64,000 bases of DNA from Marinobacter goseongensis (GTDB taxonomy: Bacteria; Pseudomonadota; Gammaproteobacteria; Pseudomonadales; Oleiphilaceae), in assembly GCF_023156235.1 (NCBI RefSeq), contig NZ_JAKZAI010000001.1, positions 1 through 64,000 of the forward strand, written 5' to 3'. Position 1 is the first letter of the stretch; each line of letters opens with the position of its first letter. Of the stretch, positions 10,662 to 21,623 are shown piece after piece. The translations under genes and the position numbers were made by a program. The notes below the pieces were generated by a model that was not told the origin of the DNA, did not search any database, and was given only the letters and a program-made list of their open reading frames with translations.

Positions 10662-10685
10662 ACCCGGCGTTGGCCGGGTTTTTTT
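10662..10685 (+). terminator. Second terminator after ppiD
   Basis: ACCCGGC / GCCGGGT with loop GTTG and a T7 tail, directly behind the first. The tandem pair insulates ppiD from the convergent hexR. Confidence 0.85.
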
Positions 10686-10759
10686 GTTGGGGCGAATCGT
10701 CACGCTTTCGCGCCAGCAGGGATCAGGCTCCGTTGACTCTGCTACCTTATAAGGTAGGG

Positions 10760-11632
10760 CTACTCGGACGGGAAGCGGGTGGGTTTCAGGCTTTCCTTGA
10801 TCTTTTTCAGATGGCCGAGGAAGTCGGCTCCACGCTTGAGCGTGACGCCGGTCGCCAGAATGTCGATCACCGTCAAGTGAATGATCCGCGATGACATGGG
10901 CATGTAGACCTCCGTGTCTTCTGGAGCAGTGACTTCCAGGACCACGGTGCAGGCGTCCGCGAGGGGGGAGTCCGGATTGGTAATGCCAATCACAGTCGCG
11001 CCGTTGGCCCGGGCAATTTTAGCGATGTCGACGGTTTCGCGGGTGCGGCCGGTGTAGGAGATCATCACGATGACGTCACCGGTACTGGAGCCGGCCGCGA
11101 CCATGCGCTGCATGAGAGCGTCGTCGTAGGACATCACCGGAATATTGAAACGGAAGAACTTGTGCTGGGCGTCGAGGGCAACCGGCGCGGAGCCCCCCAT
11201 GCCGAAGAAATTGATCTGTTTGGCCTGAATGAGATAGTCGATGGCGGTGGCCAGGGCCTTTGGGTCCAGCGCCTGGCGGGCCTTGTCCAGGCTAGCGATC
11301 GTGCTCAGCATGATCTTGTCAGCGAATTCGGCAACACTGTCGTCCGGCTCGACGTTCTGGCCCACGTAGGGGGTGCCGGTGGCAATGCTCTGGGCCAGGC
11401 GAATCTTGAAGTCGGGAAAACCGGTCGCTGAAAACCCGCGACAAAACCGGTTTACGGTGGGCTCGCTCACGTCTGCGGCACGGGCAAGGGCTGCGATACT
11501 GTAGCGGGTGGCTGCGCTGGGGTCCCGGAGAATGGCTTCCGCCACTTTGCGCTCGGATTTGTTGAGGCTGTCGAGGCGGGACTGTATGTCTTCAATCAGG
11601 TTGTCGTCGCGTTTCGCCTGGTGCGCGGCCAT
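10760..11632 (-). CDS. hexR: HexR, RpiR-family repressor of glucose metabolism
   Basis: 290 residues. The N-terminal RpiR helix-turn-helix ([19 protein letters not shown]) is followed by a SIS sugar-phosphate-binding domain ([28 protein letters not shown]). In Pseudomonas HexR represses zwf, edd and gap genes and is released by KDPG. I prefer the ATG at 11632 (MAAHQAKRD), with AGGGAG nine bases upstream. The ATG at 11665 lacks a ribosome site and sits almost on the predicted transcription start. It is divergent from zwf, the classic arrangement. Confidence 0.95.
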   Translation of the reverse strand: MAAHQAKRDDNLIEDIQSRLDSLNKSERKVAEAILRDPSAATRYSIAALARAADVSEPTVNRFCRGFSATGFPDFKIRLAQSIATGTPYVGQNVEPDDSVAEFADKIMLSTIASLDKARQALDPKALATAIDYLIQAKQINFFGMGGSAPVALDAQHKFFRFNIPVMSYDDALMQRMVAAGSSTGDVIVMISYTGRTRETVDIAKIARANGATVIGITNPDSPLADACTVVLEVTAPEDTEVYMPMSSRIIHLTVIDILATGVTLKRGADFLGHLKKIKESLKPTRFPSE

Positions 11633-11682
11633 GGAAAGGTGCTCCCTGAATTCATCGGCGGTCATTAGCGTAATTGTTGGTG

Positions 11683-11688
11683 ATTATA
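11683..11688 (-). promoter_or_regulatory. -10 box of the hexR promoter
   Basis: Perfect TATAAT on the minus strand, about 50 bases upstream of the chosen hexR start. The -35 region is poor. A GGTAGTAAAA half-site resembling HexR targets lies upstream at about 11710-11719, compatible with autoregulation. Confidence 0.5.
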
Positions 11689-11742
11689 CCGTGTTTTCCC
11701 GGAATATGCGGTAGTAAAAATATCAGAAACGCGATTTAACTC

Positions 11743-11771
11743 TTGGATTAATCGAACCCCGGTGTCATTAT
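11743..11771 (+). promoter_or_regulatory. Sigma-70 promoter of the zwf operon
   Basis: -35 TTGGAT (11743-11748), 17-bp spacer, -10 CATTAT (11766-11771) with an upstream TG extension. The predicted transcription start is near 11778. Confidence 0.6.
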
Positions 11772-11772
11772 T

Positions 11773-11789
11773 TGTTAAGAATTACTACA
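11773..11789 (+). promoter_or_regulatory. Candidate HexR operator over the zwf transcription start
   Basis: TGTTAAGAATTACTACA, read on the other strand as TGTAGTAATTCTTAACA. The TGTAGTAATT half resembles published HexR targets (TTGT..ACAA in P. putida, TGTAATT..AATTACA in Shewanella, from memory). It spans about -5 to +12 of the predicted start, where a bound repressor would block initiation. The second half is imperfect. Confidence 0.45.
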
Positions 11790-11817
11790 TCTGGCGTTGT
11801 TAAAAGAGAAGGAAGCA

Positions 11818-13293
11818 ATGGCTGATAACGACCATACCCGCTCAGACCTGATGATGTTCGGTGCCCTTGGGGACCTGGCGCAGCGCAAGCTCTTTCCGGC
11901 GTTGTACCAGCTTGACCGCTCCGGTCTGCTTGATCAGGGCAGCCGTATCCTCGCGATTGCCAGGGACAAGTCCGACACCTCGGGTGTTCGAAAGCTCCTG
12001 AGAGAAAAGCTCCGGGAACACGTCAAGCCGGCAGAGTTTGACGAGGCCCTCGCTGAGACTTTCCTGAAACGCATCGATTATCTTTATCTGGATTTCACCG
12101 ATTCAGCCGGTTTCGCCGCCCTCAACGAGTGGCGCGGTACGCCGGACAGCAACCTTATTGTTTACATGGCCACGCCGCCGGCCATGTACGGCGAGATTTC
12201 CCGCAATCTTCGCAGTGCCAGTTGCTGCACAGGCAAGACCCGGGTGGTGGTAGAGAAACCGATCGGCCACGACCTTGCCTCATCCAGGGTGATCAACGAT
12301 GAGCTGGGCGAGGTCTATCGCGAAGACCAGCTTTTCCGCATCGACCATTACCTGGGCAAGGAAACCGTACAGAATCTGATTGCACTGCGATTTGCCAACA
12401 ATTTGTTTGCGTCCCAGTGGGATCAGAACCACATCTCACATGTGGAAATTAGCGTTGCCGAGAGCGTGGGTATTGAAGGGCGCTGGGGGTATTTCGATAA
12501 AGCGGGCCAGATCCGTGACATGATCCAGAACCACCTGTTGCAGCTGCTGTGTCTGATCGCCATGGATCCGCCCTCGGACCTGTCGGCTGACAGCATTCGG
12601 GACGAGAAGGTGAAAGTGCTGAAAGCCCTGCGGGACATCACTCCGGAGTTGATGGACAGCCATGTGGTGCGAGGTCAGTACACGGCGGGTACCAGCAACG
12701 GTAAGCCGGTGCCCGGGTATCTGGAGGAGGAGGGGGCTAACAAGGGGAGTGGCACCGAAACCTTCGTGGCGTTGAAAGCCGAGATCGAGAATTGGCGGTG
12801 GTCCGGTGTGCCGTTTTACATCCGTACCGGAAAACGGCTGCCGGAGAAGCTGTCGCAGATTATTATCCACTTCAAGCCGGCACCTCATTACATCTTCGAT
12901 CCGGATCAGAAGCATCTGGCCAACAACAAGCTGATTATCCGCCTCCAGCCCGATGAGGGGATGTCACTGAAGATCCTGACCAAGGACCAGGGGCTGGACA
13001 AGGGCATGCGTCTGCGCCAGGGGCCGCTGGAGCTGACGTTCTCGGAAACCTTCGATACCGACCGTATTCCCGATGCCTATGAGCGGCTGTTGTGGGAGGT
13101 GATGAAAGGCAACCAGTACCTGTTTGTGCGTCGGGACGAAGTCGAGCATGCCTGGAAATGGGTGGACCGTGTGATCCGCAACTGGAATGACAGCGGGGAA
13201 CCTCCGAAGCGATACGCGGCGGGCACCTGGGGGCCAGTAGCGTCGATTGCGATGATCACGCGGGACGGGAGGAGCTGGTATGAAGACGCCTGA
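11818..13293 (+). CDS. zwf: Glucose-6-phosphate 1-dehydrogenase
   Basis: The 491-residue enzyme oxidises glucose 6-phosphate to 6-phosphogluconolactone, making NADPH and opening the Entner-Doudoroff pathway. The dinucleotide motif reads [11 protein letters not shown] (about residues 15-25), with Leu where GASGDLA is usual. The substrate motif RIDHYLGKE has its His at 177. I start at ATG 11818, preceded by GAAGGAAG. A TTG seven codons earlier is less likely. Its 3' end overlaps pgl by 14 bases, indicating translational coupling. Confidence 0.97.
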   Translation: MADNDHTRSDLMMFGALGDLAQRKLFPALYQLDRSGLLDQGSRILAIARDKSDTSGVRKLLREKLREHVKPAEFDEALAETFLKRIDYLYLDFTDSAGFAALNEWRGTPDSNLIVYMATPPAMYGEISRNLRSASCCTGKTRVVVEKPIGHDLASSRVINDELGEVYREDQLFRIDHYLGKETVQNLIALRFANNLFASQWDQNHISHVEISVAESVGIEGRWGYFDKAGQIRDMIQNHLLQLLCLIAMDPPSDLSADSIRDEKVKVLKALRDITPELMDSHVVRGQYTAGTSNGKPVPGYLEEEGANKGSGTETFVALKAEIENWRWSGVPFYIRTGKRLPEKLSQIIIHFKPAPHYIFDPDQKHLANNKLIIRLQPDEGMSLKILTKDQGLDKGMRLRQGPLELTFSETFDTDRIPDAYERLLWEVMKGNQYLFVRRDEVEHAWKWVDRVIRNWNDSGEPPKRYAAGTWGPVASIAMITRDGRSWYEDA

Positions 13294-13999
13294 GATTCGG
13301 CTGCCCCACGGTATTGAGCAACGGTTTGGTGACAGTCCGCAGCAGGTGGCGCTTGCGCTCGCGGATGCGGTGGCCGAGGTGTTGCGTAGCCGTCTGGCTG
13401 AAGCCGGGCAGGCGACGCTGGTGGTGTCCGGCGGCTCAACACCGGTGCCGTTTTTCGAGGCGCTGGCGAACAAGGATCTGGACTGGTCCGGCGTCACGGT
13501 TGCGCTGGCGGATGAGCGCTGGGTGGACGAAGCGGATCCGGCCAGCAATACCCGCCTGGTGAAGTCGTCGGTGCTGCAGGGCAAGGCCGCGGCGGCGCGT
13601 TATCTCTCCCTGAAGCAGGAGGGTGAAACCCCCGCCCTGGGTCTGGATGCGGTCCGGGCGGAATTGGCTGCTCTGGCCCAGCCACTGGACGTGCTTGTTC
13701 TGGGGATGGGCAATGATGGCCATACCGCCTCTCTATTCCCGGATGCCCCGGAACTGCCATTCGCAATGGACGCTGGCTGTCCCGAAGTGGTCGCTGCTAT
13801 GACGCCGCCGTCTCAGGCGCAGCCGCGGATTACCCTGACTCGACCGGTGCTGAGTGAGGCCCGTTTCACCGTTTTGCACCTGAAAGGCGCCGACAAGCTG
13901 GACACCCTGAAGCGGGCGTTTGAAAACCCGGACGATGTCCTGGCGATGCCGGTGCGTGCGTTTTTGAAGCCCGGGTTGCAGGTGTTCTGGAGCCCCTGA
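13280..13999 (+). CDS. pgl: 6-phosphogluconolactonase
   Basis: The 239-residue DevB-type lactonase hydrolyses 6-phosphogluconolactone to 6-phosphogluconate. The motifs [17 protein letters not shown] and [14 protein letters not shown] are all present in the family order. A GGAGGAG ribosome site lies inside the zwf 3' end. It is the second gene of zwf-pgl-eda. Confidence 0.95.
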   Translation: MKTPEIRLPHGIEQRFGDSPQQVALALADAVAEVLRSRLAEAGQATLVVSGGSTPVPFFEALANKDLDWSGVTVALADERWVDEADPASNTRLVKSSVLQGKAAAARYLSLKQEGETPALGLDAVRAELAALAQPLDVLVLGMGNDGHTASLFPDAPELPFAMDAGCPEVVAAMTPPSQAQPRITLTRPVLSEARFTVLHLKGADKLDTLKRAFENPDDVLAMPVRAFLKPGLQVFWSP

Positions 14000-14038
14000 G
14001 GCGGCGCGATTTTTCCTGTCCGTTTAATGGAGAAGATC

Positions 14039-14686
14039 ATGAACCAACTGTCCGAATTCCATCGTGAGCGCGTGCAGACGGTGCTCGCGGCCTCACCGTT
14101 GATTCCGGTGATAGCCATCAACGACCCCGATGATGCGATACCGCTATGCCGGGCGCTGGTGGATGGAGGCATCCGCGTGCTGGAGATCACCCTGCGTACC
14201 GAGCACGGCGTGAAAGCCATTGAAGCGGTTCGTCAGGCTATCCCGGACGCCTGGGTGGGCGCCGGCACTGTGACCAGCATCGCCCAGTATCGGCAGGTCG
14301 AGGCGGCTGGCGCGCAGTTCGTCATCACACCGGGTGTCACCGAGGCCATTCTGGAGTTTGGTCTGACGTCAGAGGCGCCCTTGTTGCCGGGAATTTCCAC
14401 CATTTCGGAGCTGATGGTGGGGTATAACCTGGGTTACCGTGAATTCAAGTTCTTTCCCGCTGAAGTTGCCGGCGGTATACCCGCGCTGAAAGCCTTTGCC
14501 GGACCCTTTCCAGATGTATCCTTCTGCCCGACCGGGGGAATTCGCCGTGAAACCGCTCGGGATTACCTGGCGCTCGGTAATGTGCACGCCGTGGGCGGAA
14601 GTTGGCTAACCCCGGCCGAGGCGATTGCGGGCAAAGACTGGGCCGCCGTTTCACAAGTGGCCCGTGAGAGCCTGGCGGGTCTCTAG
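14039..14686 (+). CDS. eda: KDPG aldolase (2-dehydro-3-deoxy-phosphogluconate aldolase)
   Basis: The 215-residue class I aldolase cleaves KDPG to pyruvate and glyceraldehyde 3-phosphate, the last Entner-Doudoroff step. The Schiff-base lysine is Lys137 in REFKFFPAE. Glu49 and Arg53 of LEITLRT form the rest of the site. GGAGAAG sits five bases before ATG 14039 and decides the start over the ATG at 14027. It is third gene of the operon and its product is downstream of the HexR effector KDPG. Confidence 0.96.
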   Translation: MNQLSEFHRERVQTVLAASPLIPVIAINDPDDAIPLCRALVDGGIRVLEITLRTEHGVKAIEAVRQAIPDAWVGAGTVTSIAQYRQVEAAGAQFVITPGVTEAILEFGLTSEAPLLPGISTISELMVGYNLGYREFKFFPAEVAGGIPALKAFAGPFPDVSFCPTGGIRRETARDYLALGNVHAVGGSWLTPAEAIAGKDWAAVSQVARESLAGL

Positions 14687-14707
14687 GAGCGGGGGGCAGT
14701 TGGGTGT

Positions 14708-14737
14708 GGTGAGCGACCATACCCATGGTCGCTCACC
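14708..14737. terminator. Perfect 13-bp hairpin between convergent eda and pykA
   Basis: GGTGAGCGACCAT, loop ACCC, ATGGTCGCTCACC. No T run follows on either strand, so it may act as an mRNA end-stabiliser or a weak bidirectional terminator. Confidence 0.5.
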
Positions 14738-14745
14738 CGGTGTTG

Positions 14746-16194
14746 TCAGCGGATGTCGTTGCCTACCCGTACGATCTTCATGGTGTTGGTGCCACCCTGG
14801 GCGTTCACGTAATCACCTTTGGTCATCACCACCAGGTCGCCGGCCTTGACCACGCCACGATTCGCCAGCTCCGAGACGGCCAGTGCGTTGGTGCGTTCGT
14901 TGGGAATTTTTGCGGAATCAAACGGAACTGTCTGCACGCCCCGGAACATGGCAACCCGGTGCTGGGTGGAGTGATGCCGTGAGAATGCGAAGATCGGCAG
15001 GCTGGACTTGATGCGAGACATCAGTAGCGGCGTTGCGCCGGTTTCGGTCATGCAGATGATGGCCGCAACCCCTTCCAGATGATTGGCGGCGTACATGGCC
15101 GACAGGGCGATGGCTTCATCCACCATTTCCATGCTCTCGTGGATGCGGTGTTTGGACTGGTGCATCGAGGGGTGCTTCTCGGCACCGAGGCAGATGCGCA
15201 CCATGGCTTCGACCGCTTCTTTCGGGTAATCGCCCACGGCGGTTTCGGCGGACAGCATCACGGCGTCGGTGTAATCCATGACCGCGTTGGCCACATCGGA
15301 TACTTCGGCGCGCGTCGGCATCGGGTTGTCGATCATGGATTCCATCATCTGGGTGGCGGTGATGACCACCTTGTTCAGCACCCGGGCCCGCTGGATGATG
15401 TGCTTCTGCACGCCCACCAGCTCCGCGTCGCCGATTTCAACGGCCAGATCGCCACGGGCCACCATGACTGCATCCGACGCCTCGATTACCGCGTCCAGAG
15501 CGGCGTTGTCATGCGCCAGCTCTGCCCGCTCGATTTTGGCCACCAGGTATGCTTCGGAGCCGGCGTCGCTCAGCAGTCTGCGGGCAACATGCATGTCTTC
15601 GGCGGTGCGAACAAACGACACCGCGACGTAGTCTGCGCCGAGGCGGGCAGCGGTCACAATGTCTTTTTTGTCTTTGTCCGTCAGCGCGTCGGCGGACAGA
15701 CCGCCGCCGCGCTTGTTCAGGCCCTTGTTGTTGGAGAGGGGACCGCCGATCAGCACTCGGGATGTGATGCTGCTGCCATCAACGGCGGTCACTTCCATTT
15801 CAATGCGGCCGTCATCCAGCACCAGGATGTCGCCGGCTACCACGTCGTCAATCAGCTGCTCGTAGTCGATGCCGACCCGGTGCTCATCGCCGTTTTCCTT
15901 GTCCATGCTGGCGTCGAGCACGAATTCCTGACCGGCCTTCAGGGTCACCTTGTTGTCACGGAAACGGGCAATGCGAAGTTTCGGGCCCTGGAGATCGGCC
16001 AGAAGTGCTACAAACCGACCTTGTGAGGCGGCGGTTTCCCGCACTCGCCGTGCGCGCTCTATGTGGTCCTCGGCGCTGCCGTGGGAAAAGTTCAGCCGGG
16101 TGACGTCCACACCCGCCGCGATAACGGCGGCAAGGGATTCCGGCGAGTCGGTTGCGGGGCCGAGGGTGGCGACAATCTTGGTACGCCTGAGCAT
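14746..16194 (-). CDS. pykA: Pyruvate kinase (PykA type)
   Basis: The 482-residue cytosolic enzyme converts phosphoenolpyruvate and ADP to pyruvate and ATP. The family signatures [29 protein letters not shown] and LSAETAVG are all present. Length and context fit E. coli PykA (480 residues) better than PykF. AAGGA lies about ten bases before the ATG. It is divergent from edd, so pyruvate-forming and KDPG-forming genes share a 173-base control region. A GATAAT -10-like element is at 16268-16273 on this strand. Confidence 0.95.
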   Translation of the reverse strand: MLRRTKIVATLGPATDSPESLAAVIAAGVDVTRLNFSHGSAEDHIERARRVRETAASQGRFVALLADLQGPKLRIARFRDNKVTLKAGQEFVLDASMDKENGDEHRVGIDYEQLIDDVVAGDILVLDDGRIEMEVTAVDGSSITSRVLIGGPLSNNKGLNKRGGGLSADALTDKDKKDIVTAARLGADYVAVSFVRTAEDMHVARRLLSDAGSEAYLVAKIERAELAHDNAALDAVIEASDAVMVARGDLAVEIGDAELVGVQKHIIQRARVLNKVVITATQMMESMIDNPMPTRAEVSDVANAVMDYTDAVMLSAETAVGDYPKEAVEAMVRICLGAEKHPSMHQSKHRIHESMEMVDEAIALSAMYAANHLEGVAAIICMTETGATPLLMSRIKSSLPIFAFSRHHSTQHRVAMFRGVQTVPFDSAKIPNERTNALAVSELANRGVVKAGDLVVMTKGDYVNAQGGTNTMKIVRVGNDIR

Positions 16195-16367
16195 GGTCTG
16201 AATGTCCTTGTGAAGAAACCTTGGTGACTGAGGGGACGGCGCGGATCGAACTGCGGCCGATGCGGTTATTATCGTACCACGCCATGACTTTCAGGTGACG
16301 GCCGAGAACCCGGGTGTACACTTACGTCTAATACCAGATGTCATAACCATACAGGGAGGAGACCCGC

Positions 16368-18188
16368 ATGCATTCAGTGGTTAAAAAGGTGACCCAGCGA
16401 GTCATTGAGCGCAGCCGCGCCAGCCGCGGGGACTATCTCGCAAGAATGAACGCGCTGAAGGCGCAGTCGCCTCACCGCAGCTCACTATCCTGCGGCAATC
16501 TCGCCCATGGATTCGCCGCGTGCAACGCGTCGGATAAAGACACATTGAAATTCATGAACAAGGCCAACGTGGCCATTGTGTCTGCCTATAACGACATGCT
16601 CTCGGCGCACCAGCCGTACCACGGTTACCCCGACGTTATTCGCAACGCGGCCCACGGTATGGGTTCCGTAGCACAGTTTGCCGGCGGCACACCGGCCATG
16701 TGCGACGGTGTGACCCAGGGCCAGCCCGGGATGGAACTCAGCCTGTTTTCCCGGGATGTCATTGCCATGAGCACTGCAGTGGCGCTGAGCCACAACATGT
16801 TTGATGCCACGCTGTTGCTGGGTATCTGCGACAAGATCGTGCCGGGTCTGTTGATGGGCTCCCTCAGTTTCGGGTATCTGCCCACCGTTCTGGTGCCGGC
16901 CGGCCCGATGCCCTCCGGCTTGCCGAACAAGGAAAAGCAGCGTATCCGGCAGCTGTATGCCGAGGGCAAAATCGGGAAAGAGGAGCTGCTGGAGGCGGAG
17001 AGCAAGTCTTACCACAGTCCCGGTACCTGCACCTTCTACGGTACGGCCAACAGTAATCAGTTACTGGTGGAAGTGATGGGCCTGCACTTGCCCGGCGCGG
17101 CCTTCGTGAATCCCGGCACACCGCTTCGCGACCGTCTGACCCGTGCCGCAACCGAGCAGGTTATCCGGTTGTCACAACCCCACGGCGGCGAGTTGGGTCT
17201 GGGAGACATGGTGGACGAGAAGGCCATTATCAATGCCCTCGTGGCGCTGTTGGTGACCGGCGGTTCCACGAATCACACCATTCACTGGATTGCGATTGCC
17301 CGTGCGGCGGGCGTAATCATTGACTGGAACGACTACGCCGAATTGTCGTCGGTGGTGCCGTCGATGACCCGCATTTACCCCAATGGCCAGGAGGACATCA
17401 ACGCGTTTCACGAGGCCGGTGGTACACCCTTCCTGATCCGCGAATTGCTGAGCGGCGGCTTTCTTCATAATGACGTGCAGACCGTGATGGGGCCGGGGCT
17501 TGAGCAGTACACACGCATGCCGGAGCTGGATAACGACCAGCTGGTGTGGTCGCCGGCACCGCAAACCAGCCAGGCACCAGAGGTGCTCAGTTCTGTCGCC
17601 GCGCCTTTTGCACCAGACGGGGGGTTGAAAGTGCTCGATGGTAACCTCGGGCGCGGGGTGATCAAGGTGTCGGCGGTGGCGTCGGAACACCGCCTGGTGG
17701 AAGCGCCTGCAGTGGTGTTCAATGACCAGAACGACCTGAAGGCCGCGTTCGAGGCGGGCCATTTGGATCGTGATTGTGTGGTCGTGGTGCGCTTCCAGGG
17801 CCCCAAGGCCAACGGTATGCCGGAGTTGCACAAACTGACGCCTTACCTGGGTGTGCTGCAAGACCGCGGGTTCCGCGTGGCGCTGGTTACCGATGGGCGA
17901 ATGTCCGGGGCCTCGGGCAAGGTGCCAGCGGCCATTCATGTTTATCCGGAAGCGCTGGATGGCGGTCCGCTGGCGAGGCTTCGCGATGGTGATCTGGTGC
18001 GTGTGGACGCGGAACACGGTGATCTGTCCGTATTGGTTGATGCGGACGAATTGGCGGCCCGTGATTCGGAAAAAGCCGATCTGGCCCGGTCTCATCAGGG
18101 CTACGGACGGGAACTGTTTGGCTGGATGCGGCGTTCTGCCAGTCACCCCGAGGAAGGCGCCTGTTTTTTCTGGAACCACAACGCATGA
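16368..18188 (+). CDS. edd: 6-phosphogluconate dehydratase
   Basis: The 606-residue iron-sulfur enzyme dehydrates 6-phosphogluconate to KDPG. It is an IlvD/Edd family member with the cysteine-bearing motifs [17 protein letters not shown] and [11 protein letters not shown], and the C-terminal [19 protein letters not shown] block. A GGGAGGAG site precedes the ATG. It overlaps glk by four bases (ATGA), so the two are co-translated. Confidence 0.97.
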   Translation: MHSVVKKVTQRVIERSRASRGDYLARMNALKAQSPHRSSLSCGNLAHGFAACNASDKDTLKFMNKANVAIVSAYNDMLSAHQPYHGYPDVIRNAAHGMGSVAQFAGGTPAMCDGVTQGQPGMELSLFSRDVIAMSTAVALSHNMFDATLLLGICDKIVPGLLMGSLSFGYLPTVLVPAGPMPSGLPNKEKQRIRQLYAEGKIGKEELLEAESKSYHSPGTCTFYGTANSNQLLVEVMGLHLPGAAFVNPGTPLRDRLTRAATEQVIRLSQPHGGELGLGDMVDEKAIINALVALLVTGGSTNHTIHWIAIARAAGVIIDWNDYAELSSVVPSMTRIYPNGQEDINAFHEAGGTPFLIRELLSGGFLHNDVQTVMGPGLEQYTRMPELDNDQLVWSPAPQTSQAPEVLSSVAAPFAPDGGLKVLDGNLGRGVIKVSAVASEHRLVEAPAVVFNDQNDLKAAFEAGHLDRDCVVVVRFQGPKANGMPELHKLTPYLGVLQDRGFRVALVTDGRMSGASGKVPAAIHVYPEALDGGPLARLRDGDLVRVDAEHGDLSVLVDADELAARDSEKADLARSHQGYGRELFGWMRRSASHPEEGACFFWNHNA

Positions 18189-19150
18189 CTGATCACGAAT
18201 TCGCCCTGGTAGGGGATGTTGGTGGAACCAACGCCCGCTTTGCGCTGGTGCGCGGGGGTCAGGTCAAACCCGAAGCGATTGCTGTGTTGCCCTGCCGGGA
18301 CTACGACAGTCTGGGCGCGGCCATCGCGGATTACCTCAACAAAGCGGGCATTGAGGCCGTTGCTGAAGCCTGCCTGGCGGTCGCGTCCCCGGTTCGGGAC
18401 ACCCGGGTGCGGATGACCAACAACCATTGGCGTTTTGACACCGAAGAGCTGCGCCAGCAATTCCAGTGGCGGGCGTTCAAGGTGATCAACGATTTTACCG
18501 CCATGGCGCTGGGTGTGCCCCATGTCTCGGCCGATCAGTTGGTCCATGTGTGCGGCGGGCCGGGTGACAGCCGCCGGCCCAGACTGGTGATGGGCCCGGG
18601 TACCGGGCTTGGAGTTTCAGGGCTGGTGCCGATCACCAATGGCTGGGTGCCGCTGATGACTGAGGGCGGCCACGTGGATTTTGCCCCAGTGGATGACTTG
18701 GAAATGGCGATTCTGCGCATACTCAAGGCCCGGTTCGGGCGCGTGTCGGTGGAGAGAATTTTGTGTGGGCAGGGCCTGCTGAACCTGTATCAGGCGCACG
18801 CCGAGATTCAGGGGCTGCCGGCGCCCCTGGATGGGCCGGAAAAGATCACCGTCGCCGCGGTCGGCCACGCCGACCTGCTGGCGCAGCAAAGCCTGCGGCA
18901 CTTCTGCGAGATTCTGGGGCGGGTGGCGGGCAACGCGGCACTGACGCTGGGTAGCATGGGGGGCGTGTACCTGTGCGGTGGCATCCTGCCCCGTATCCTT
19001 GAGTTTTTTCTCGAGAGCCCGTTCCGCACTGGTTTTGAGGACAAGGGCCGGATGCGCCCGTTGGTGGAGTCTACCCCGGTGTACGTGGTGACCGAGGCCT
19101 ACACCGGCCTGCTGGGTGCCGCGGAAGCCCTTCGCAATCCGGAGGTATAG
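18185..19150 (+). CDS. glk: Glucokinase
   Basis: The 321-residue ATP-dependent kinase makes glucose 6-phosphate, the substrate of Zwf. The phosphate loop is [12 protein letters not shown] near the N-terminus. The adenosine-side [11 protein letters not shown] and the EGGHVDFAP block are typical of the E. coli Glk (ROK-independent) family. Coupled to edd by a 4-base overlap. With zwf-pgl-eda it completes a full cytosolic route from glucose. Confidence 0.95.
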   Translation: MTDHEFALVGDVGGTNARFALVRGGQVKPEAIAVLPCRDYDSLGAAIADYLNKAGIEAVAEACLAVASPVRDTRVRMTNNHWRFDTEELRQQFQWRAFKVINDFTAMALGVPHVSADQLVHVCGGPGDSRRPRLVMGPGTGLGVSGLVPITNGWVPLMTEGGHVDFAPVDDLEMAILRILKARFGRVSVERILCGQGLLNLYQAHAEIQGLPAPLDGPEKITVAAVGHADLLAQQSLRHFCEILGRVAGNAALTLGSMGGVYLCGGILPRILEFFLESPFRTGFEDKGRMRPLVESTPVYVVTEAYTGLLGAAEALRNPEV

Positions 19151-19194
19151 GCCCGATGTGACTGGCTGTCAGGGTACGAAAGGTCTAATCTGCA

Positions 19195-19200
19195 TATAAT
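19195..19200 (+). promoter_or_regulatory. Possible -10 box for the diguanylate cyclase gene
   Basis: TATAAT preceded by TGCA, 62 bases before the ATG at 19263. No good -35 box was seen. Confidence 0.35.
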
Positions 19201-19262
19201 AAGGCAAAGCGAATCATACGGTTTGCCCGACACTCACCGTCACCGGCAGTCATATTCGCGGC

Positions 19263-20801
19263 ATGGATTTGTTACTTACTCATTTTGCACGGTCTCTCTC
19301 CGGCGCTGAGAACCTCGAACAGCTCACCCGTCCCATTCTATTGCTTTTGCAACGCATCACCGGCCTGGAATCCACCTATCTCACCGTAATTGATGAGGTG
19401 AAGCAGACCCAGACCATCCTGTTTTCGGAAAATACCGGCGACATGAACATCCCGGAAGGGCTGACGGTGCAGTGGTTCGATACATTGTGCAAACGCGCCA
19501 TGGACGAGGGAACCTTCTATACCCCGAATGTGCCTGAGTTGTGGGGGGATTCCGAAGCGGCCCAGAAGCTGGGCCTGAAAACCTACTTGACCGTGCCTGT
19601 AAACAACCTGGACGGCGGAACGTATGGAACCCTGTGTGGCGCCAGTAGTGAGTCCAGGCGTGTGGATCAGGACACCTTTGACGTGCTCAAGCTCTGCTCC
19701 GAGCTGATTGCTTACCAGATCGCCCGGGATGCCGCAGCCAAGGCTTCGATTCTCCGTGCTAACCGGGCTGAGGAAAGGCTGGAGGCAGTGGCGCTGATTT
19801 CCGCCATTGGTGAGCTCTGTTTCCGTTCCGATGACTTCCATGCCGGCCTCACCGAGTCGGCGGCACTGCTGGAAAAAGACGGCGTATGGCACCGGGCTGT
19901 GCCGTTCGAGCTGCAGGGGCAGCGCTGTCGCGCGTTGTCTGCGGCTGACGAGCCCTGGATGGCTCTGGCCAAGCAAACCGATGAGCTGATACCGCTGACC
20001 GACGCGTTGTTCGATAGCGTGCATCCGGATCCCTTTCTTGCTGCCCATACTGACGTGTCCAGGCTGACACCTGCGTTAAAGCGTGTGGGGTTGAGCGCCC
20101 GGGCCGTGGTTGCGCTGGTCGGCGTGGAAACCGCGGCCGGTCGGGTGGCGGGCATCTTGTTGGCGGCCACCGAACCCGACGCGGTTGACGATTATGACAA
20201 TGAACAGCGCCTGATCATCAGTTGCTCGAATTACCTGTCGCTTCTTGCCGAGCGGGCGGAGTACCTGGAACAACTGGAGCGCGCGAATCAGGAATTGTCC
20301 GTTTATGCGCTTCACGATCCGTTGACCGGGCTAGCCAACCGCCGTTACCTCATTGAGGAGTTGGCGCGCATGCTGGCGGCGGCTCAGCGCAACGGTGGAA
20401 AGATCTACGTGGCGTTTATGGACCTTGATGGTTTCAAACAGATCAATGACGAACACGGTCACGATGTGGGCGACCAGTTTCTGCAGAGCCTTGCGGTCTG
20501 CCTGCGCGGCGCGTCAAGGGCCGGTGATCTGGTCAGCCGCTACGGCGGCGATGAATTTGTGGTGCTGTCGTCAGCAAAACCGGAGGAGGGCGAAGCCGGG
20601 CTTGAGGCATTCCTCGGTCGGCTGCGCAAAGTGACCTGCGGCCGTTTCGACCTGCCGGAGATGTCACTGGACTATGCGGGCCCAAGCGTGGGCGGGGTGG
20701 TGAGCCATGCTGGGGAAACCGACCCCGACGCCTTGCTGGCCCGGGCCGATGACGCCATGTACGCGATCAAGAAAGCCCGCAAAAGCCACCCTCAGAGGTA
20801 G
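19263..20801 (+). CDS. GAF-domain diguanylate cyclase
   Basis: 512 residues and no transmembrane segment, so cytosolic. An N-terminal GAF-type sensor domain covers about 15-155. A second, less conserved region at about 175-330 may be another GAF fold. A short helix leads to the GGDEF domain at about 350-510. The catalytic motif YGGDEF (428-432) is intact, and RAGD five residues upstream is a complete inhibitory I-site. It should therefore make c-di-GMP under feedback control. It follows glk by 112 bases. No clear ribosome site was seen, so the start is tentative. The ligand is unknown. Confidence 0.9.
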   Translation: MDLLLTHFARSLSGAENLEQLTRPILLLLQRITGLESTYLTVIDEVKQTQTILFSENTGDMNIPEGLTVQWFDTLCKRAMDEGTFYTPNVPELWGDSEAAQKLGLKTYLTVPVNNLDGGTYGTLCGASSESRRVDQDTFDVLKLCSELIAYQIARDAAAKASILRANRAEERLEAVALISAIGELCFRSDDFHAGLTESAALLEKDGVWHRAVPFELQGQRCRALSAADEPWMALAKQTDELIPLTDALFDSVHPDPFLAAHTDVSRLTPALKRVGLSARAVVALVGVETAAGRVAGILLAATEPDAVDDYDNEQRLIISCSNYLSLLAERAEYLEQLERANQELSVYALHDPLTGLANRRYLIEELARMLAAAQRNGGKIYVAFMDLDGFKQINDEHGHDVGDQFLQSLAVCLRGASRAGDLVSRYGGDEFVVLSSAKPEEGEAGLEAFLGRLRKVTCGRFDLPEMSLDYAGPSVGGVVSHAGETDPDALLARADDAMYAIKKARKSHPQR

Positions 20802-21532
20802 TGCACCAACGTCTGCTTGTCGAGGCGATACTGGCGGTTGTAAACGCCGTTCTCGGCGCGCTTGCCCGCGGCCAGTACCATCACCACCAGGCCCTGGCGA
20901 GGCACGTTTAAAAGCTTGCGCACGCGCCAGTCGTCGAAGCCCTCCATCGGGCAGGAATCATACCCGTAGGCTCGCAGCGCCAGCATCAGGTTCTCTGCAG
21001 CCAATGCGGTGGACTTGGTCGCCCAGATTTTCATTTCCGTGGCGGAATAGGGCCCGCGCGGCACTGGACGGGTGAGGCCGACAAACAGGCCCGCCGTTTT
21101 CTTTGCCAAGCCGAGTATCCCAAGTGGCCCCTGGTTGTAATGGATGGGGGCAATGCGGGTGTAGTATTTCTCGACAATGCCCGGCAAGGTTTCTTCCGGC
21201 CATTGCGCCAGTGCCTCGCGGGCATGTTCGCGCCATGTATCGGTACGGGCCACAATACCGATCAACACCGGCGCCGTTCTGGCCGCATTTTGGTTCAGGC
21301 AGGCGGTTGCCAGTTTTTTCCGCAGATCCGGCGATTGCACCACAAAGAATTCCCAGGGTTGCAGGTTGCTGGAGTTTGGCGCCAGCGTGGCCAGTTCCAG
21401 GCAGTCGTCCAACACGTCCGCCGGGATGGGCTCGTCGGTGAAACGGCGGATCGAACGGCGGCTGCGCACTACTTTGCGGAACTCTTCAACATCGATCTCC
21501 GGCGGGGTACGAGGGCCAGCTTTCGCGTTCAT
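20792..21532 (-). CDS. Nitroreductase family FMN-dependent oxidoreductase
   Basis: 246 residues. The FMN-phosphate motif SRRSIRRFTDEPIP is near residue 25. The central APNSSNLQPWEFFVV motif and a C-terminal region (DDWRVRKLLNVPRQ) are typical of the fold. The family uses NAD(P)H to reduce nitroaromatics, quinones or enones. The substrate here cannot be read from sequence. AAGGA lies eight bases before the ATG. Its 3' end overlaps the convergent cyclase gene by 10 bases. Confidence 0.88.
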   Translation of the reverse strand: MNAKAGPRTPPEIDVEEFRKVVRSRRSIRRFTDEPIPADVLDDCLELATLAPNSSNLQPWEFFVVQSPDLRKKLATACLNQNAARTAPVLIGIVARTDTWREHAREALAQWPEETLPGIVEKYYTRIAPIHYNQGPLGILGLAKKTAGLFVGLTRPVPRGPYSATEMKIWATKSTALAAENLMLALRAYGYDSCPMEGFDDWRVRKLLNVPRQGLVVMVLAAGKRAENGVYNRQYRLDKQTLVHYL

Positions 21533-21623
21533 GAGGTGTCCTTGCGTGCTTGTGAAGTGGGTTGTGTGGCTCTATCGTTACGGGAAAGTCCGATTTATGC
21601 AATTGCCTGGATGACGAAAGCCC

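Noticed and set aside
15079..16026. 315-codon plus-strand frame opposite pykA
   Set aside because: It is antisense to all pyruvate kinase signature motifs, with His/Gly-rich shadow composition.
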